This document shows, piece after piece, positions 7,724-20,500 of a DNA stretch of 45,702 nt (position 1 is the stretch's first letter; each line of letters starts with the position of its first letter). This stretch comes from Rhodospirillales bacterium (GTDB taxonomy: Bacteria; Pseudomonadota; Alphaproteobacteria; Acetobacterales; Acetobacteraceae), in the NCBI GenBank assembly GCA_028869595.1, contig JAGWRU010000224.1, forward strand, positions 1 to 45,702, in the 5' to 3' direction. The translations under genes and the position numbers were made by a program. Below the pieces are notes generated by a model. It was not told where the DNA came from, searched no databases, and saw only the letters and a program-made list of their open reading frames with translations.

Positions 7724-9922
7724 ATGGACATTGCGACGCCTCCAGCGCTGCCCGAAGCCGCCAGCCCCCTCGCGACGATCGCGCCCGACAGCCCGGCGCG
7801 CTTCATCAATCGCGAGCTGTCCTGGCTGGATTTCAACCATCGCGTGATCGAGGAGGCGGAGAATCCCCGCCATCCGCTGCTGGAACGGCTGCGTTTCATC
7901 TCGATCAGCGCCTCCAACCTCGATGAATTCTATTCCGTCCGCGTCGCCGGGCTGATCGGCCAGGCCAAGGCCGGGATCGCCACCCGCGCCGCCGACGGGC
8001 TGACCCCGGCGCAGCAGCTCCAGGCCGTCAAGGCACGGGCCGAAGCGCTGATGGAGGCGCAGCAGCGCGTCTGGCGCGATCTGCGCGGCTTGCTGCAGCA
8101 GGCCGGCATTCTGCTGTGCCAGCCCGACACGCTGACCGGCGATCGCCGCGCCTGGCTCGATGCGTGGTTCATGGAGCGGGTTTTTCCCGTGCTGACACCG
8201 CTTGCCATCGATCCGGCGCACCCATTCCCCTTCATTCCCAATATGGGGCTGGTGATGGCGCTGCGCCTGGCGCGGGGCGAGGACGGGCAGGGCATGCGCG
8301 CGCTGATCCCGCTGCCCGCGCAGGTCGAGCGTTTCATCCGCCTGCCCGCCGCCGAGGGCAGCAGCGAGATCGGCTTCATCATGCTCGATGATGTCGTGCA
8401 CATGTTCCTCGACCGGCTTTTCCCCGGCTTTACTGTGGCCGGGCACGGTCTTTTCCGCCTGATCCGCGACACGGATGTGGAGTTCGAGGAGGAAGCCGAA
8501 GACCTGGTGCGATCCTATGAAACGGCGCTGAAGCGGCGCCGGCGCGGCGTGGCGATTCACCTGACCATGCAGGCGGCGATGCCGGAGGGGTTGCGTGCGG
8601 CCGTCGCCGATGAGCTCGATGCCGGGGCCGATGAAATCGACCTGCAATCGGGGTTGATCGGCCTTGCCGATCTCCGCCAGTTGATCGTCGATGACCGGCC
8701 GGATCTGCTGTTTTCGCCCTATTCGCCGCGCTTTCCCGAGCGCATCCGCGATTTCGCCGGCGATTGCTTCGCCGCCATCCGCGCCAAGGACATCATCGTC
8801 CATCACCCGTTCGAAAGTTTCGACGTGGTGGTGCAGTTCCTGCGCCAGGCGGCGCAGGATCCGAATGTCATCGCGGTCAAGCAGACGCTTTATCGCACCA
8901 GCCGCGACAGCCCCATCGTCAAGGCGCTGATCGAGGCGGCGGAGGCCGGCAAGGCGGTGACCGCCGTGGTCGAGCTGCGCGCCCGCTTCGACGAGGAGGC
9001 GAATATCCGTCTCTCGCGCAGCCTGGAAGCGGCCGGCGTGCAGGTGGTGTTCGGCTTCGCCGAACTGAAGACGCACGCCAAATTATCGCTGGTGGTGCGC
9101 CGCGAGGCCGGCTCGGTGCGCAGCTATGCCCATTTCGGCACTGGCAATTATCATCCGATCACCGCACGCATCTACACCGATCTCAGCTTCTTCACCACCG
9201 ATGCCGCCCTGACCCAGGATGCGGCACGGCTGTTCAATTACATGACCGGCTATGCCCGCCCCGAACGGATGGAGGCGCTGGCATTCAGCCCGCTGACCAC
9301 GCGCGAGACGCTGCTTGCCCTGATCGAGATGGAGACCGTCCATGCCCGCGCCGGCAAGCCGGCGGGGATCTGGCTCAAGCTCAATTCGCTGGTCGATGCG
9401 CGGCTGATCGATGCGCTCTATGCGGCCTCCGCCGCTGGGGTGAGGATCGAGGCGGTGGTGCGCGGCATTTGCTGCCTGCGGCCCGGCGTGGCCGGCTTGT
9501 CGGAGAATATCCGCGTCAAATCCATCGTCGGGCGGTTCCTCGAACATGCCAGGATCGTCGCTTTCGGCAATGGCCATAAGCTGCCCTCGCGCCATGCCAA
9601 GGTGTTCATCAGCTCGGCCGACTGGATGGAACGCAACATGGATTGGCGGGTGGAGACAATGGTGCCGATCCATAACCCGACCGTGCATGCGCAGGTGCTG
9701 GATCAGATCATGGGGGTCAATCTGAAGGACACGATGCAATCCTGGGTGCTGGATGGCGACGGCAACTGGGCGCGGATTTCGCCGGGGCGCCAGCCGGTTT
9801 CGGCGCATGATTATTTCATGACCAATCCCTCCCTGTCCGGGCGCGGCTCGGCGCTGCACGGGCCGATGATCGCCTCGCCCCTGTCGCTGCATCGCCGCGC
9901 CGACCGGGTCAGCCAGGATTGA
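7724..9922 (+). CDS. ppk1: Polyphosphate kinase 1
   Basis: Full-length PPK1 of 732 residues, which reversibly polymerises the gamma-phosphate of ATP into inorganic polyphosphate. The N-domain begins [19 protein letters not shown] and continues [20 protein letters not shown]. The phospholipase-D-like catalytic domains include [20 protein letters not shown] and [10 protein letters not shown] with FGTGNYHP. The second HxK region, [20 protein letters not shown], is followed by a conserved C-terminus. It lies 9 bases after hdaA, and its stop is 5 bases before the preferred ppx ATG. Kinase and phosphatase therefore look co-transcribed, giving one locus for polyphosphate synthesis and breakdown. Confidence 0.97.
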   Translation: MDIATPPALPEAASPLATIAPDSPARFINRELSWLDFNHRVIEEAENPRHPLLERLRFISISASNLDEFYSVRVAGLIGQAKAGIATRAADGLTPAQQLQAVKARAEALMEAQQRVWRDLRGLLQQAGILLCQPDTLTGDRRAWLDAWFMERVFPVLTPLAIDPAHPFPFIPNMGLVMALRLARGEDGQGMRALIPLPAQVERFIRLPAAEGSSEIGFIMLDDVVHMFLDRLFPGFTVAGHGLFRLIRDTDVEFEEEAEDLVRSYETALKRRRRGVAIHLTMQAAMPEGLRAAVADELDAGADEIDLQSGLIGLADLRQLIVDDRPDLLFSPYSPRFPERIRDFAGDCFAAIRAKDIIVHHPFESFDVVVQFLRQAAQDPNVIAVKQTLYRTSRDSPIVKALIEAAEAGKAVTAVVELRARFDEEANIRLSRSLEAAGVQVVFGFAELKTHAKLSLVVRREAGSVRSYAHFGTGNYHPITARIYTDLSFFTTDAALTQDAARLFNYMTGYARPERMEALAFSPLTTRETLLALIEMETVHARAGKPAGIWLKLNSLVDARLIDALYAASAAGVRIEAVVRGICCLRPGVAGLSENIRVKSIVGRFLEHARIVAFGNGHKLPSRHAKVFISSADWMERNMDWRVETMVPIHNPTVHAQVLDQIMGVNLKDTMQSWVLDGDGNWARISPGRQPVSAHDYFMTNPSLSGRGSALHGPMIASPLSLHRRADRVSQD

Positions 9923-9927
9923 CCCCG

Positions 9928-11436
9928 ATGCCAGCCCCCATCGAACAGGACCGCCGGCGCGTCGCGGTAGTCGATCTCGGATCGAATTCGGTGCGCCTTG
10001 TGGTGTTCGAGGGCGCATGCCGCAATCCGGTCGCGATCTTCAACGAGAAGGCGGTGCTGCGCCTGGGCAAGGGGCTCGCCGCGACCGGCCGATTGCCCGC
10101 GGACGCGATGGCGCAGGCGCTGACCGTGATGCACCGCTATCAGGAAGTAGCGCGCGCGATGGGGGCCGGCTCGCTCGACGTCCTCGCGACTGCGGCGGTG
10201 CGCGAGGCGGCGAACGGTCCCGAGTTCGTCGCCACGCTGCAAGCGCGCCTGCCCGATGCTGCGATCCGGGTCCTGTCGGGCAAGGAGGAGGCGCGGCTTT
10301 CCGCGCTGGGCGTGCTGTGCGGCATTCCCGCCGCCGATGGCATTCTCGCCGATATCGGTGGCGGCTCGCTGGAAGTCGTGCGCCTGGCCGGCGGCAAGGC
10401 GGGAGAATCGCAGACATTGAAGCTCGGTGTGATTCGCCTGGCCGAACGCGCCGGTGGCGATCCGGTACGCGCGCGCGCCATCGCCGAGGCCGAACTCGCC
10501 GGTGTTCCCTGGCTTGGCGAAGGCGCGGGCGGCGATCTCTATCTGGTCGGCGGGGCGTGGCGGGCGCTGGCGCGCATCCATATGGCGCAGACCGGCTATC
10601 CGCTGAACATGGTGCATCACTACACGATCGGCCGCGACGAGGCGCGCGACCTCGCCAGTGTCATCGCCGGCGCCGGGCGGCGGGCGCTGGAGCGCCTGCC
10701 CGCGATTCCGCGCCGGCGTATCGAGGATCTGCCCTTTGCCGCCGTGGCGCTGCGCCGCGTCCTGCGCGCTTGCGGCGCGCGGCGGGTGGTGTTCAGCGCC
10801 TCTGGCCTGCGCGAGGGCTGGTTCATCGAACGCCTGCCGCAGGCAACGCGCGCGCAGGATCCGCTGCTGGCCGCCGGCTATGATTACGCGGCGCAGATGG
10901 GGCGCGATCGTACTTTGCCGCCAGCGCTGATGGGCTGGACCGATCCGCTGTTTCCCGAGGAGGCGCAGCCGGCGCGGCGGTTGCGCGAGGCGACATGCTG
11001 GATGTCGGATATCGGCAGCCACGACCACCCGGAATTCCGTGCCGAGCAGGCTTTCCTGCGGGTGCTGCGCCAGCCGGGCATCGGTCTCGATCATCACGCC
11101 AGGGCCTTTCTGGCGCTGGCCATCGCCACGCGCTACGAGGCCGACGCCGATGCGCCCTTCCTGCATCCGGCGCGGCTGCTGCTCGATGTCGCAAGCGCGC
11201 ATCGCGCGGAAGTGCTGGGCACTGCCTTGCGGCTTGCCTACACGCTTTCCGCCGGCACGCCCGACCTGCTGGCCGGCACGGCGCTGGCGCTTTCGGCCGG
11301 CCGGCTGACCTTGCGCCTGTGCGAAACCTCGGGCGTGTTCGCGGGTGAAAGCGTGATGCGCCGGCTCGACCGGCTGGCCCAGGCGCTGGGGCTGGAAGCG
11401 GCGACCGAAGCGGGGCTTCGCCGCGCCGGCGATTGA
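9928..11436 (+). CDS. ppx: Exopolyphosphatase (Ppx/GppA family)
   Basis: Ppx/GppA-type phosphatase of about 502 residues with an actin-like ATPase fold. The first phosphate-binding loop is VVDLGSNSVRLVVFEG near residues 13-28, and the second is ILADIGGGSLEVVRL. It releases orthophosphate from polyphosphate ends and may also hydrolyse pppGpp. I chose ATG 9928, which has CAGGA 9 bases upstream; a TTG at 9919 overlapping the ppk stop would add three residues. It ends three bases before the convergent nadE stop codon. The family cannot be split into Ppx and GppA by motif alone, but adjacency to ppk supports Ppx. Confidence 0.92.
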   Translation: MPAPIEQDRRRVAVVDLGSNSVRLVVFEGACRNPVAIFNEKAVLRLGKGLAATGRLPADAMAQALTVMHRYQEVARAMGAGSLDVLATAAVREAANGPEFVATLQARLPDAAIRVLSGKEEARLSALGVLCGIPAADGILADIGGGSLEVVRLAGGKAGESQTLKLGVIRLAERAGGDPVRARAIAEAELAGVPWLGEGAGGDLYLVGGAWRALARIHMAQTGYPLNMVHHYTIGRDEARDLASVIAGAGRRALERLPAIPRRRIEDLPFAAVALRRVLRACGARRVVFSASGLREGWFIERLPQATRAQDPLLAAGYDYAAQMGRDRTLPPALMGWTDPLFPEEAQPARRLREATCWMSDIGSHDHPEFRAEQAFLRVLRQPGIGLDHHARAFLALAIATRYEADADAPFLHPARLLLDVASAHRAEVLGTALRLAYTLSAGTPDLLAGTALALSAGRLTLRLCETSGVFAGESVMRRLDRLAQALGLEAATEAGLRRAGD

Positions 11437-11439
11437 GCC

Positions 11440-13530
<2,091 letters not shown>

Positions 13531-13559
13531 CCGCCTTGCCTGCCTGGCGACGAGCCGCC

Positions 13560-13886
13560 CTAGAGGTTCCCGGTGATCCAGCTGCGCAGCTGCGTCTTGG
13601 GCAGCGCGCCGACCTGGGTCGCGGCCGGCTTGCCGTCCTTGAACAGGATCAGGGTCGGGATGCCGCGCACCGCGTATTTGTTCGGCGTCTCCGGGTTCTC
13701 GTCGATATTGACCTTGGCGACGGTCAGCTTGCCGGCCAGTTCGCCGGCGATCTCCTCCAGCGCCGGGCCGATCATGCGGCAGGGGCCGCACCATTCGGCC
13801 CAGAAATCGACCAGCACCGGGCCGGATGCGCCCAGTACGTCGGTGGCGAAACTGTCATCGCTGACCGGCTTGGTGTTCTCGCTCAT
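13560..13886 (-). CDS. trxA: Thioredoxin
   Basis: Classic thioredoxin of 108 residues with the redox motif WCGPC at 32-36 ([11 protein letters not shown]), the cis-proline region [12 protein letters not shown] and the normal N-terminal beta-strand VLVDFWA. It is a cytoplasmic dithiol reductant for ribonucleotide reductase, methionine sulfoxide reductases and others. GGAGA stands about 6 bases before the ATG. It follows addA by 53 bases on the same strand, an arrangement repeated across alphaproteobacteria. Confidence 0.96.
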   Translation of the reverse strand: MSENTKPVSDDSFATDVLGASGPVLVDFWAEWCGPCRMIGPALEEIAGELAGKLTVAKVNIDENPETPNKYAVRGIPTLILFKDGKPAATQVGALPKTQLRSWITGNL

Positions 13887-13939
13887 GGCATGTCTCCGTA
13901 TGAAAGCTGCGTGTCAGGTGGGGCGGTGGCCGAGGCGGA

Positions 13940-16900
13940 TCAATCGGAGGAAACCGCATGGCTGGGATCATGCGCATCCAGCGTGTCGGGGGCCAGGATG
14001 TCGATCTGTGCCCCGCGCGTCCAGATCAGCGCGCAGATGACCGGCCGATCCGGATAAATCAGCCGCAGAACGGAGCGATAAGCGGCCATCTGGCGCAGAT
14101 ACAGCACCGGGGTTTCGCGCGGCGGGCTGCGATTCGTCTTGAAATCGGCGATCAGCACCCGCTCGGGCAGCACCGCCAGCCGATCGATCATGCCGCCCAC
14201 CACGCGCCCGCCGATCACCCCCGATAGCGGCACCTCCGCCCGCCCCGCAGGGCCGAAAAGCGGTGCCAGCACCGGATGCTCCAGGATGCGCAGGCATTCT
14301 TCCGCGAGTGCCGGGGCCTGATCGCCGAGTTCATGGCCGGGCCGGGCCAGCCAGTCCTGCGCGCGGGCGCGCCGCGCCGCCGGTGCGATCGCCGGCAAAT
14401 GCTGCAACAGGGCGTGCAGCAGCGCGCCGCGGCGGAAGCGCCGCGATGCGCCGGCACCGTCCTCGCCGCCATCCAGCGGCGAGGCGCTTTGCGGCACCGG
14501 CCCGTCGGCCACGCCATCCGGCCGGCTCGGCGCCAGCGGCAGGGAGGGCGCGGGTTCGGCGGGCGGCGGCGTGGCGCGCCAGAGCGGCGCATGGCCGAGC
14601 CAGGCGGGTAAAGCCGGCTCCGGCTCGGCCTCGGCGATGATGGGCGCCGTGATGGCGGCCCGGGGGATGGCGGCCCGGGGGATGACGGCCCGGGGGATGA
14701 CGGCCTGGGCGGCCAAGAGCGGTGCCGTCTCGCCGGAGGCATGGCGCAGGGCCGGTTTCTCGCCGGCGGCGATCGCGACCGGATGGGTCGGCAGGCGGGC
14801 AAATCCGCGGGCCGCCTGCGCGTACCAGCATTGCTCGGGCGGGTTTGCCTCGGTCGCGCTGGGCTTGCCGCCTATCGCGCCGGCGATCACCAGACGATCC
14901 TCCGCCCGGGTCAGGGCGACATAGAGCAGACGGTTCTCCTCCTGCTGGAGCGCGGCCTGACGCGCCGCGAGCAATGCCGTCAGACGCCGCGGGCATTCGC
15001 CTTTGGCCGGGATCAGCAGCGGCACGGGCCTGCCATCCGCCATCGCCCATTGCAGCGGATCGGACCGGCGCGGGCCGCCCAGCGTGTCGGGCAGGATCAC
15101 CAGCGGTGCCTGCAGGCCTTTCGCGCCATGCACCGTCATAATGCGCACCTCGCGCGTGCCGGCTGCCTCGTTCTCCCGCTTGGCCTCGGTGCCGGAGCGG
15201 CGCAGCCAGTGCAGGAAGCCCTGCATCGATGCGGGATGGGCGGTTTCATAGGCGCGGGCCACCGCAAGCACCTCGTCCAGCGGCTCCACCGCCTCCGGAC
15301 CGAAGCGGGCGAGCAGGCGTGCCCGCCCGCCCAGCGGGCCCAGCGCTTCGGCCAGGATCGCATAGGGGCCGGCATGGTCGACGCGGCGGGACAGGGCGCG
15401 AAACATCGCCGCCGCTGCCGCCCAGTCGGGCCGTTCATCGGCGCGGGCCAGCAGCGTCGCCAGCAGACTGCCCTCGCGCCCCATCGCCAGCGCCATCAGC
15501 CCGGCATCGTCCAACCCGCCCAGCGGACTGGTCAGAAAACAGGCGAGCGACAATTCATCCTGCGCCAGCAGCAGCGCATCGGCCAAAGCCAGCAGATCGG
15601 CGACGGCCGGATGCGTGTGCAGCACCATGCGATCCTGGCCGGCCACCGGCACCCCTGCATCCTTCAGCGCCCGCACCAGCAGCGGCACCAAAGTGGAGCG
15701 GGTGCGCACCAGGATCAGCACCTGACCGGGATCGAGGCTGCGCGTGCCGCCGCTGCTGCCCGTCTCGGCCGCGATCCAGCCGGCCAGGCGCTGCGCCAGG
15801 CGGCGCGCGGGCGTCGGCGCCGGGCGGTTATGCAGGCTGGGCTGCCAGCGGACGGCATGCGCCTCATCGACCGGCTCGGGGCGGAAAAGCGGCCAGAGTT
15901 CCACCGATCCCGCCGCCTCGGCGCGCACCGTCAGATGCCGCAGCGTGCCCGCCTGGCTGACCCCGGCCGCCGCATCGGGATCGGCGAAGACGGCATCGAC
16001 CAGATCGAGCACGGCAGGGGCGGAACGGAAGGAGACGTCGAGGCCGACATCGCGCCATCGCCCGCCGCCTTCGGCGCGCGCGGCGAGACGCGCCTGGGCG
16101 GCGGCGAATGCGCCGGCATCGGCGCCCTGGAACGAGAAGATCGACTGCTTGGCGTCGCCGACCGCGAACAGGCTGCGCGCCGGCGCCGTGCCCGGATGCC
16201 TGTCGACACCATCGCCGGCGAAGAAATCCGCCGTCAGTGCCTCGACGATGCGCCATTGCGCGGGGGCGGTGTCCTGCACCTCGTCGAGCAGAAGATGGTC
16301 GATCCCGCCATCGAGCTTGTAAAGCACCCAGGCCGCGCCGGGATCGGCCAGCAGGGCCTGGGCGTGGCCGATCAGATCGCCGAATTCAAGGGCCGAGTCG
16401 GCCGATTTGCGCTGCGCATAGGCCTCCAGCGCGGGGCCGGCAAGGCGCAGCAATGCAGCGGAATCACGCGCTGCCTCAATGGCGCGATGCCGGTCCTTGA
16501 TGGCTTCGATGCGCGCGATCTCGGCCGCGACCGCCTCGCCCAGCGCCGGCTCGCGGGTGAGCAGGGTTTTGCCGACGATGCCGGAAATCTGGCGTGGCTC
16601 GCCGTCCGCCTTCATGAACAGCGCCAACCAGGCCAGCCAGGCTTCCTCATCCTCGGCGGCCCCACCGCCGGCTTGTCCGGCGCGGGCCGCCGCCAGCATG
16701 GCCGCGCCATCGGCGGCTTTCTGCCCGGCGCCTGGCGGACCACGCTGGGCGATGCCCGCCAGCGCCGCCGCGAGCGCGCGATCGGCCGCGGCGATATCGG
16801 CGAGGCCCGGACCGCCGCCGGCGCCGGCCAGGACGTCGACCGGCACATCGAGCACCGCAGCGATGCGCGCGCATGCCGCATCCAGGCCGCCCGCGCGCAG

Positions 16901-17527
16901 CGCTGCCAGCCGGCCGGGATCCGCGGCCAGCGTCTTCAGAAAGCCATCGAAGGTCTCGATGCGCAGCATGCCGGCGAGGCGGGCGAGTGCGGCACGCGCG
17001 GACGGGTCGGCATGCACGCGGGCCAGCCCCGCCTCGCGCGCATCCTGGCGCAGCGTATGCGCCTCGTGCTCCTCCAGCAGGCGGAAATGCGGCGACAGCC
17101 CGGCTTCCAGCGGAAAGCGTTGCAGCAGCGACTGGCAGAAAGCGTGGATCGTGGCGATCCGCATCCCTTCCGGCAGATCGAGCACGCGTGCGAACAGACC
17201 GCGCGCGGCATGGCGCGAGGCGGCATCCGCCGCCAGCCCGAGCGCGGCGAGATCGGCATCCAGCCGGCTTTCCTCGGCCACCGCCCAGGCGCCCAGGCGC
17301 TGCTGCAGGCGCAGCGCCATTTCGGCCGCCGCCGCCTTGGTATAGGTCAGGCATAGAATACGGGCGGGATCGGCGCCGGCCAGCATCAGCCGCAACAGCC
17401 GGTCGGTCAGCAGCTTGGTCTTGCCCGAGCCGGCCGAGGCCGCGACGAAGGCGGAAACCGACGGATCGGCGGCACTCCTCTGCGCCGCATTGGCGCGCGC
17501 GCGGGCGCTGGCGGCAACGTCGCTCAC
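13940..17527 (-). CDS. addA: Double-strand break repair helicase-nuclease AddA
   Basis: AddA of 1195 residues, the UvrD-like helicase plus nuclease subunit of the AddAB break-resection complex that functionally replaces RecBCD. Visible are Walker A ASAGSGKT at 30-37, LCLTYTKAAAAEMALRL (motif Ia), LLLDEVQDTAPAQW (Walker B), AVGDAKQSIFSFQGAD (motif III) and IMTVHGAKGLQAPLVILPD (motif V). A RecB-type nuclease motif, LIADFKTNRSPP, lies near residue 1127. The start is GTG 17527: it overlaps the addB stop as GTGA and has GGAGGAGG just upstream. A low-complexity linker (AVIPRAVIPRAAIPRAAI) encoded by a 15-bp tandem repeat separates the helicase from the nuclease and looks expandable. Confidence 0.94.
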   Translation of the reverse strand: MSDVAASARARANAAQRSAADPSVSAFVAASAGSGKTKLLTDRLLRLMLAGADPARILCLTYTKAAAAEMALRLQQRLGAWAVAEESRLDADLAALGLAADAASRHAARGLFARVLDLPEGMRIATIHAFCQSLLQRFPLEAGLSPHFRLLEEHEAHTLRQDAREAGLARVHADPSARAALARLAGMLRIETFDGFLKTLAADPGRLAALRAGGLDAACARIAAVLDVPVDVLAGAGGGPGLADIAAADRALAAALAGIAQRGPPGAGQKAADGAAMLAAARAGQAGGGAAEDEEAWLAWLALFMKADGEPRQISGIVGKTLLTREPALGEAVAAEIARIEAIKDRHRAIEAARDSAALLRLAGPALEAYAQRKSADSALEFGDLIGHAQALLADPGAAWVLYKLDGGIDHLLLDEVQDTAPAQWRIVEALTADFFAGDGVDRHPGTAPARSLFAVGDAKQSIFSFQGADAGAFAAAQARLAARAEGGGRWRDVGLDVSFRSAPAVLDLVDAVFADPDAAAGVSQAGTLRHLTVRAEAAGSVELWPLFRPEPVDEAHAVRWQPSLHNRPAPTPARRLAQRLAGWIAAETGSSGGTRSLDPGQVLILVRTRSTLVPLLVRALKDAGVPVAGQDRMVLHTHPAVADLLALADALLLAQDELSLACFLTSPLGGLDDAGLMALAMGREGSLLATLLARADERPDWAAAAAMFRALSRRVDHAGPYAILAEALGPLGGRARLLARFGPEAVEPLDEVLAVARAYETAHPASMQGFLHWLRRSGTEAKRENEAAGTREVRIMTVHGAKGLQAPLVILPDTLGGPRRSDPLQWAMADGRPVPLLIPAKGECPRRLTALLAARQAALQQEENRLLYVALTRAEDRLVIAGAIGGKPSATEANPPEQCWYAQAARGFARLPTHPVAIAAGEKPALRHASGETAPLLAAQAVIPRAVIPRAAIPRAAITAPIIAEAEPEPALPAWLGHAPLWRATPPPAEPAPSLPLAPSRPDGVADGPVPQSASPLDGGEDGAGASRRFRRGALLHALLQHLPAIAPAARRARAQDWLARPGHELGDQAPALAEECLRILEHPVLAPLFGPAGRAEVPLSGVIGGRVVGGMIDRLAVLPERVLIADFKTNRSPPRETPVLYLRQMAAYRSVLRLIYPDRPVICALIWTRGAQIDILAPDTLDAHDPSHAVSSD
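14651..14710. repeat. 15-bp tandem repeat, four copies, inside addA
   Basis: Four head-to-tail units at 14651-14665, 14666-14680, 14681-14695 and 14696-14710 follow the pattern GATGGCGGCCCGGGG with one to three changes. The unit keeps the reading frame and encodes an A-V/A-I-P-R pentapeptide in AddA. In-frame copy-number change would lengthen the linker without frameshift. Confidence 0.9.
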
Positions 17528-20500
17528 GGCGCCTCCTCCTCCGGCGTGTCGGCCTCGACATCGGCGCTGCTCCATTCCGCGCGCCGGGCAAGCTGGTCGT
17601 ATTCGGGGAAACGGGCCCGCACGCGCGGATCGGGCTGCGAGAGATAGGGTTGGGCGGGATCGTCATAGGCATCGATCAGCCGGTGCAGGGCATCGCGGGT
17701 CTGCGGCACGATCCCGTCCGCCCCCGGGGTTGCGGCGATGGTCACCACCTTGCCGGGGGTTTTGCCGCCGCTGAGATGCCAGTAGAGCATTGCCTCGGTC
17801 TCGCCGCGCAACGCCTCACCGAACGCGCCCTCGGCGGCCATCAGCGCTTCCAGCGGCAATTGCGGGGCGCGGCCATCGGCCACCGCTTTGGCGGTGGGAG
17901 GGGTTCCGGTCTTGTAGTCCAGGATCGCCAGCCCGCCGGTTTTCAGCCGCTCGATACGATCGGCGCGGCCGCGCAGGGTGAAAACACCGCCGGGCCGGGT
18001 GAAGCGCAGCATCCCGCTGCATTCGGTGTGGATGCTCGCCGCCAGACCGTGGCGTTCCGGTTCCAGCGTGGCCACGAAGCGGGCGATGCGGGCAAGCCGC
18101 GGCTCCCACCAGGCGGTCAGGGCAGGGCGCAGCCGGGCTTCCTGCAGCGCGCGCGCGAAAGCCGCCTCCAGCGCCGCTTCCGGGGCGGCGGGAAGATCGC
18201 CGGGATGGGCGGCCAGGAAAAGGCGCATCGCCTCGTGCACCAGCGTGCCGAAATCGGCGGCGTCCGTTTCCTGTTCCAGCGGGTCGAGCGGGCGCAGGCG
18301 CAGGATATGGCGGACATAGATCGCGTACGGATCGGCCAGCCAGGTTTCGATTTCGGTCACGCTCAACCGGCGCGGGCGGCGGATCAGCGGCGGGCAGGGG
18401 CGCGGCGCATCGACCGGACGCGCGGGACCCGCGGGGCGGTCGAGGCAGGCGGGCCAGGCAGCGGCCGGATGCGCGGGAAGGGCAAGGCCGCGACCGGCGA
18501 GAAACACGTCCAGGCGCTGCAGCCAGCGCGCCGGCACCGCCGGGGCGCCGTCGCGGCGCAGCGGGCAGGACAGCACGACATGCGCCGCCGCGCCGGTCAG
18601 GGCCACGAAATCATGCGCGGCCTGTCCCACCGCCTGCTCCGGCGCCGGCAGGCCAATCGCCCGGCGCATCGGCCGCGACAGCCACGGCCCGGGGCTGGTG
18701 GCGGGCGGCCAGACGGATTCGACCAAGCCGCCCAGCACCAGCGTATCGACCTGCTGCAGCCGCGCCTCCAGCAGGCCCCAGATGAAGATACGCGGATGTT
18801 CGCCCTGGGTGGTGCGCGGATCGCCGGGTTCGGCGCGCAGCACGCGCCGGCCGCGCACCCGCACCCCGTCCAGCAGCGCGTCGAGCAGGCCGGGCAGCAC
18901 GGCCGGTATCTGATCGGGCAGAGCGGGCAGGGCGGCCAGCGCCTCGCTAAGGGTGGTGGCCAGCGCCGTCCCCTCCTCGCCGGACCAGAGCCGCGTCGCG
19001 CCGGCGGCGGCATCGCTCGCGGCCAGCGCCTCGGCGGTGGCGATCAGCGCCGCCAGAAGTGCCGCCGGCGCCGCGCGCAGATCGGCCATGGCGCGCAGCC
19101 CCGGCGCCAGTGCCCGCTCCAGCGCGGCGAGCAGCGATGCGGCGGACATATGTTCGGCGGTGATCGGAGCACCTGGCCGCGTCTGGGAGGCCAGCGCCCA
19201 GCGCAGCCCGCTGATGCCTTCGGGCGGGCGCGGGCCACGCAAAGCCGCGACTTCCAGGGCACGCACCGCCGCCCGGCATTGGGCCGGCGCCATGCCGAGC
19301 GCGGCGAGCGGGTGCTTGAGCAGAGAGAGCAGCGCCACCGGCGCGAGTTTTTCGGCGAGCGCCGCCGCGATCAGGCGCAGGAACACCGCGGGCGGGGTCT
19401 CCGCCAGCGCCTCGCCGGCGCTGTCATCGGCCAGCACGCCGAAGCGCTCCAGCTGCACCGCCACCTGGCGGGCCAGGGCACGATCGGGCGTGACCAGTGC
19501 GGCCCGATGGCCCGGCCGCTCCAGCGCCGCGCGCAGAATCATGGCGATGGCGGTGGCCTCGGCGTGCTGATCGGCGGCGGCGAGCCGTGACAGCCCGGCC
19601 AGCGCGGCGGCGCAGTCGCGTCCATCCTCCTCGCCCGTGGCGGCCATCTGCCCGGATGGATGCAGCGCCCTGGCCAGCAGCGCCGCGCGGTCGGGCGCCG
19701 CCGTCATGCCCGCGGCGCTCGGGGCGGCGAATTCGCGCAGCTCGGCCCGCTTGCGCCCCATGCCGGCCAGCAGCCGCGCCAGCCCCGCCTGCGGATGAGA
19801 GGGCGGCAGCGCGGCCCAGGCTTCCTCCTCCATCGCCATATCGATGGCCGGCAGCACCACCCGGCCCTGCTTCAGCCGGGCGATGACATCCAGCAGCCGG
19901 GCGATGGCCGGAATGCCGCCCGTGCTGCCCGCCGCCAGGATACGGCTCGGCGGCGGCGCGGCCTGCCAGGCAAGGGCTTGCGCATCCAGCAGCGCGACGG
20001 CGCGCGCTTCGGGGTTCATCAGCCCGTTTTCGGCCAAATAGCGCGGCCAGGCCTCGGTGACGATGGCCAGGAAATCCAGCGTCTCCTGCCAATGGGCGGC
20101 GTGGCGTTCCGCCGCCTCCGGCGCCAGGGCGCGTCCCAGCGCCTTGGTCAGATCGACATCCTCGCGCTCCGCCTCGTCCATCAGCGCGGCCAGGTCGCCG
20201 GCCAGCCGCCAGGCCGCATCGGCGCCGGCAAAGGCGCTGCCATCGGCGGCGCGCGGGCGGCGGCCACGCGCGGCCTCGAATGCCAGCACCAGCCGCGCCA
20301 GCTCGGCCTGGCGGCGGGCCGGCGCGATGGCGGGCGGCAGATCGAGCGCGCCGGCCAGCGCCAGCGGCACCTCGTCGGCCGCGCCGAGTGCGGTGATGCG
20401 CGGCAACAGCAAGGCCCGCCCCTGGCTCTGACGCAGAAAGGCATCGGCCATCGCGCGCGCCGCGCGCCGCGTCGGTAGCAGGATCAGCCCATCGGCGACG

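Noticed and set aside
6422-9076. 884-codon minus-strand open frame opposite hdaA and ppk
   Set aside because: Rich in R, H, G and Q with no domain, and it lies antisense to two clear genes. Typical of high-GC third-position bias.
9919-9927. TTG start for ppx overlapping the ppk stop
   Set aside because: ATG 9928 has a better-placed CAGGA and only three residues differ.
14741-19590. Two plus-strand open frames of 871 and 905 codons opposite addA and addB
   Set aside because: Composition is that of antisense shadows; addA and addB on the other strand carry complete motifs and coupled starts.
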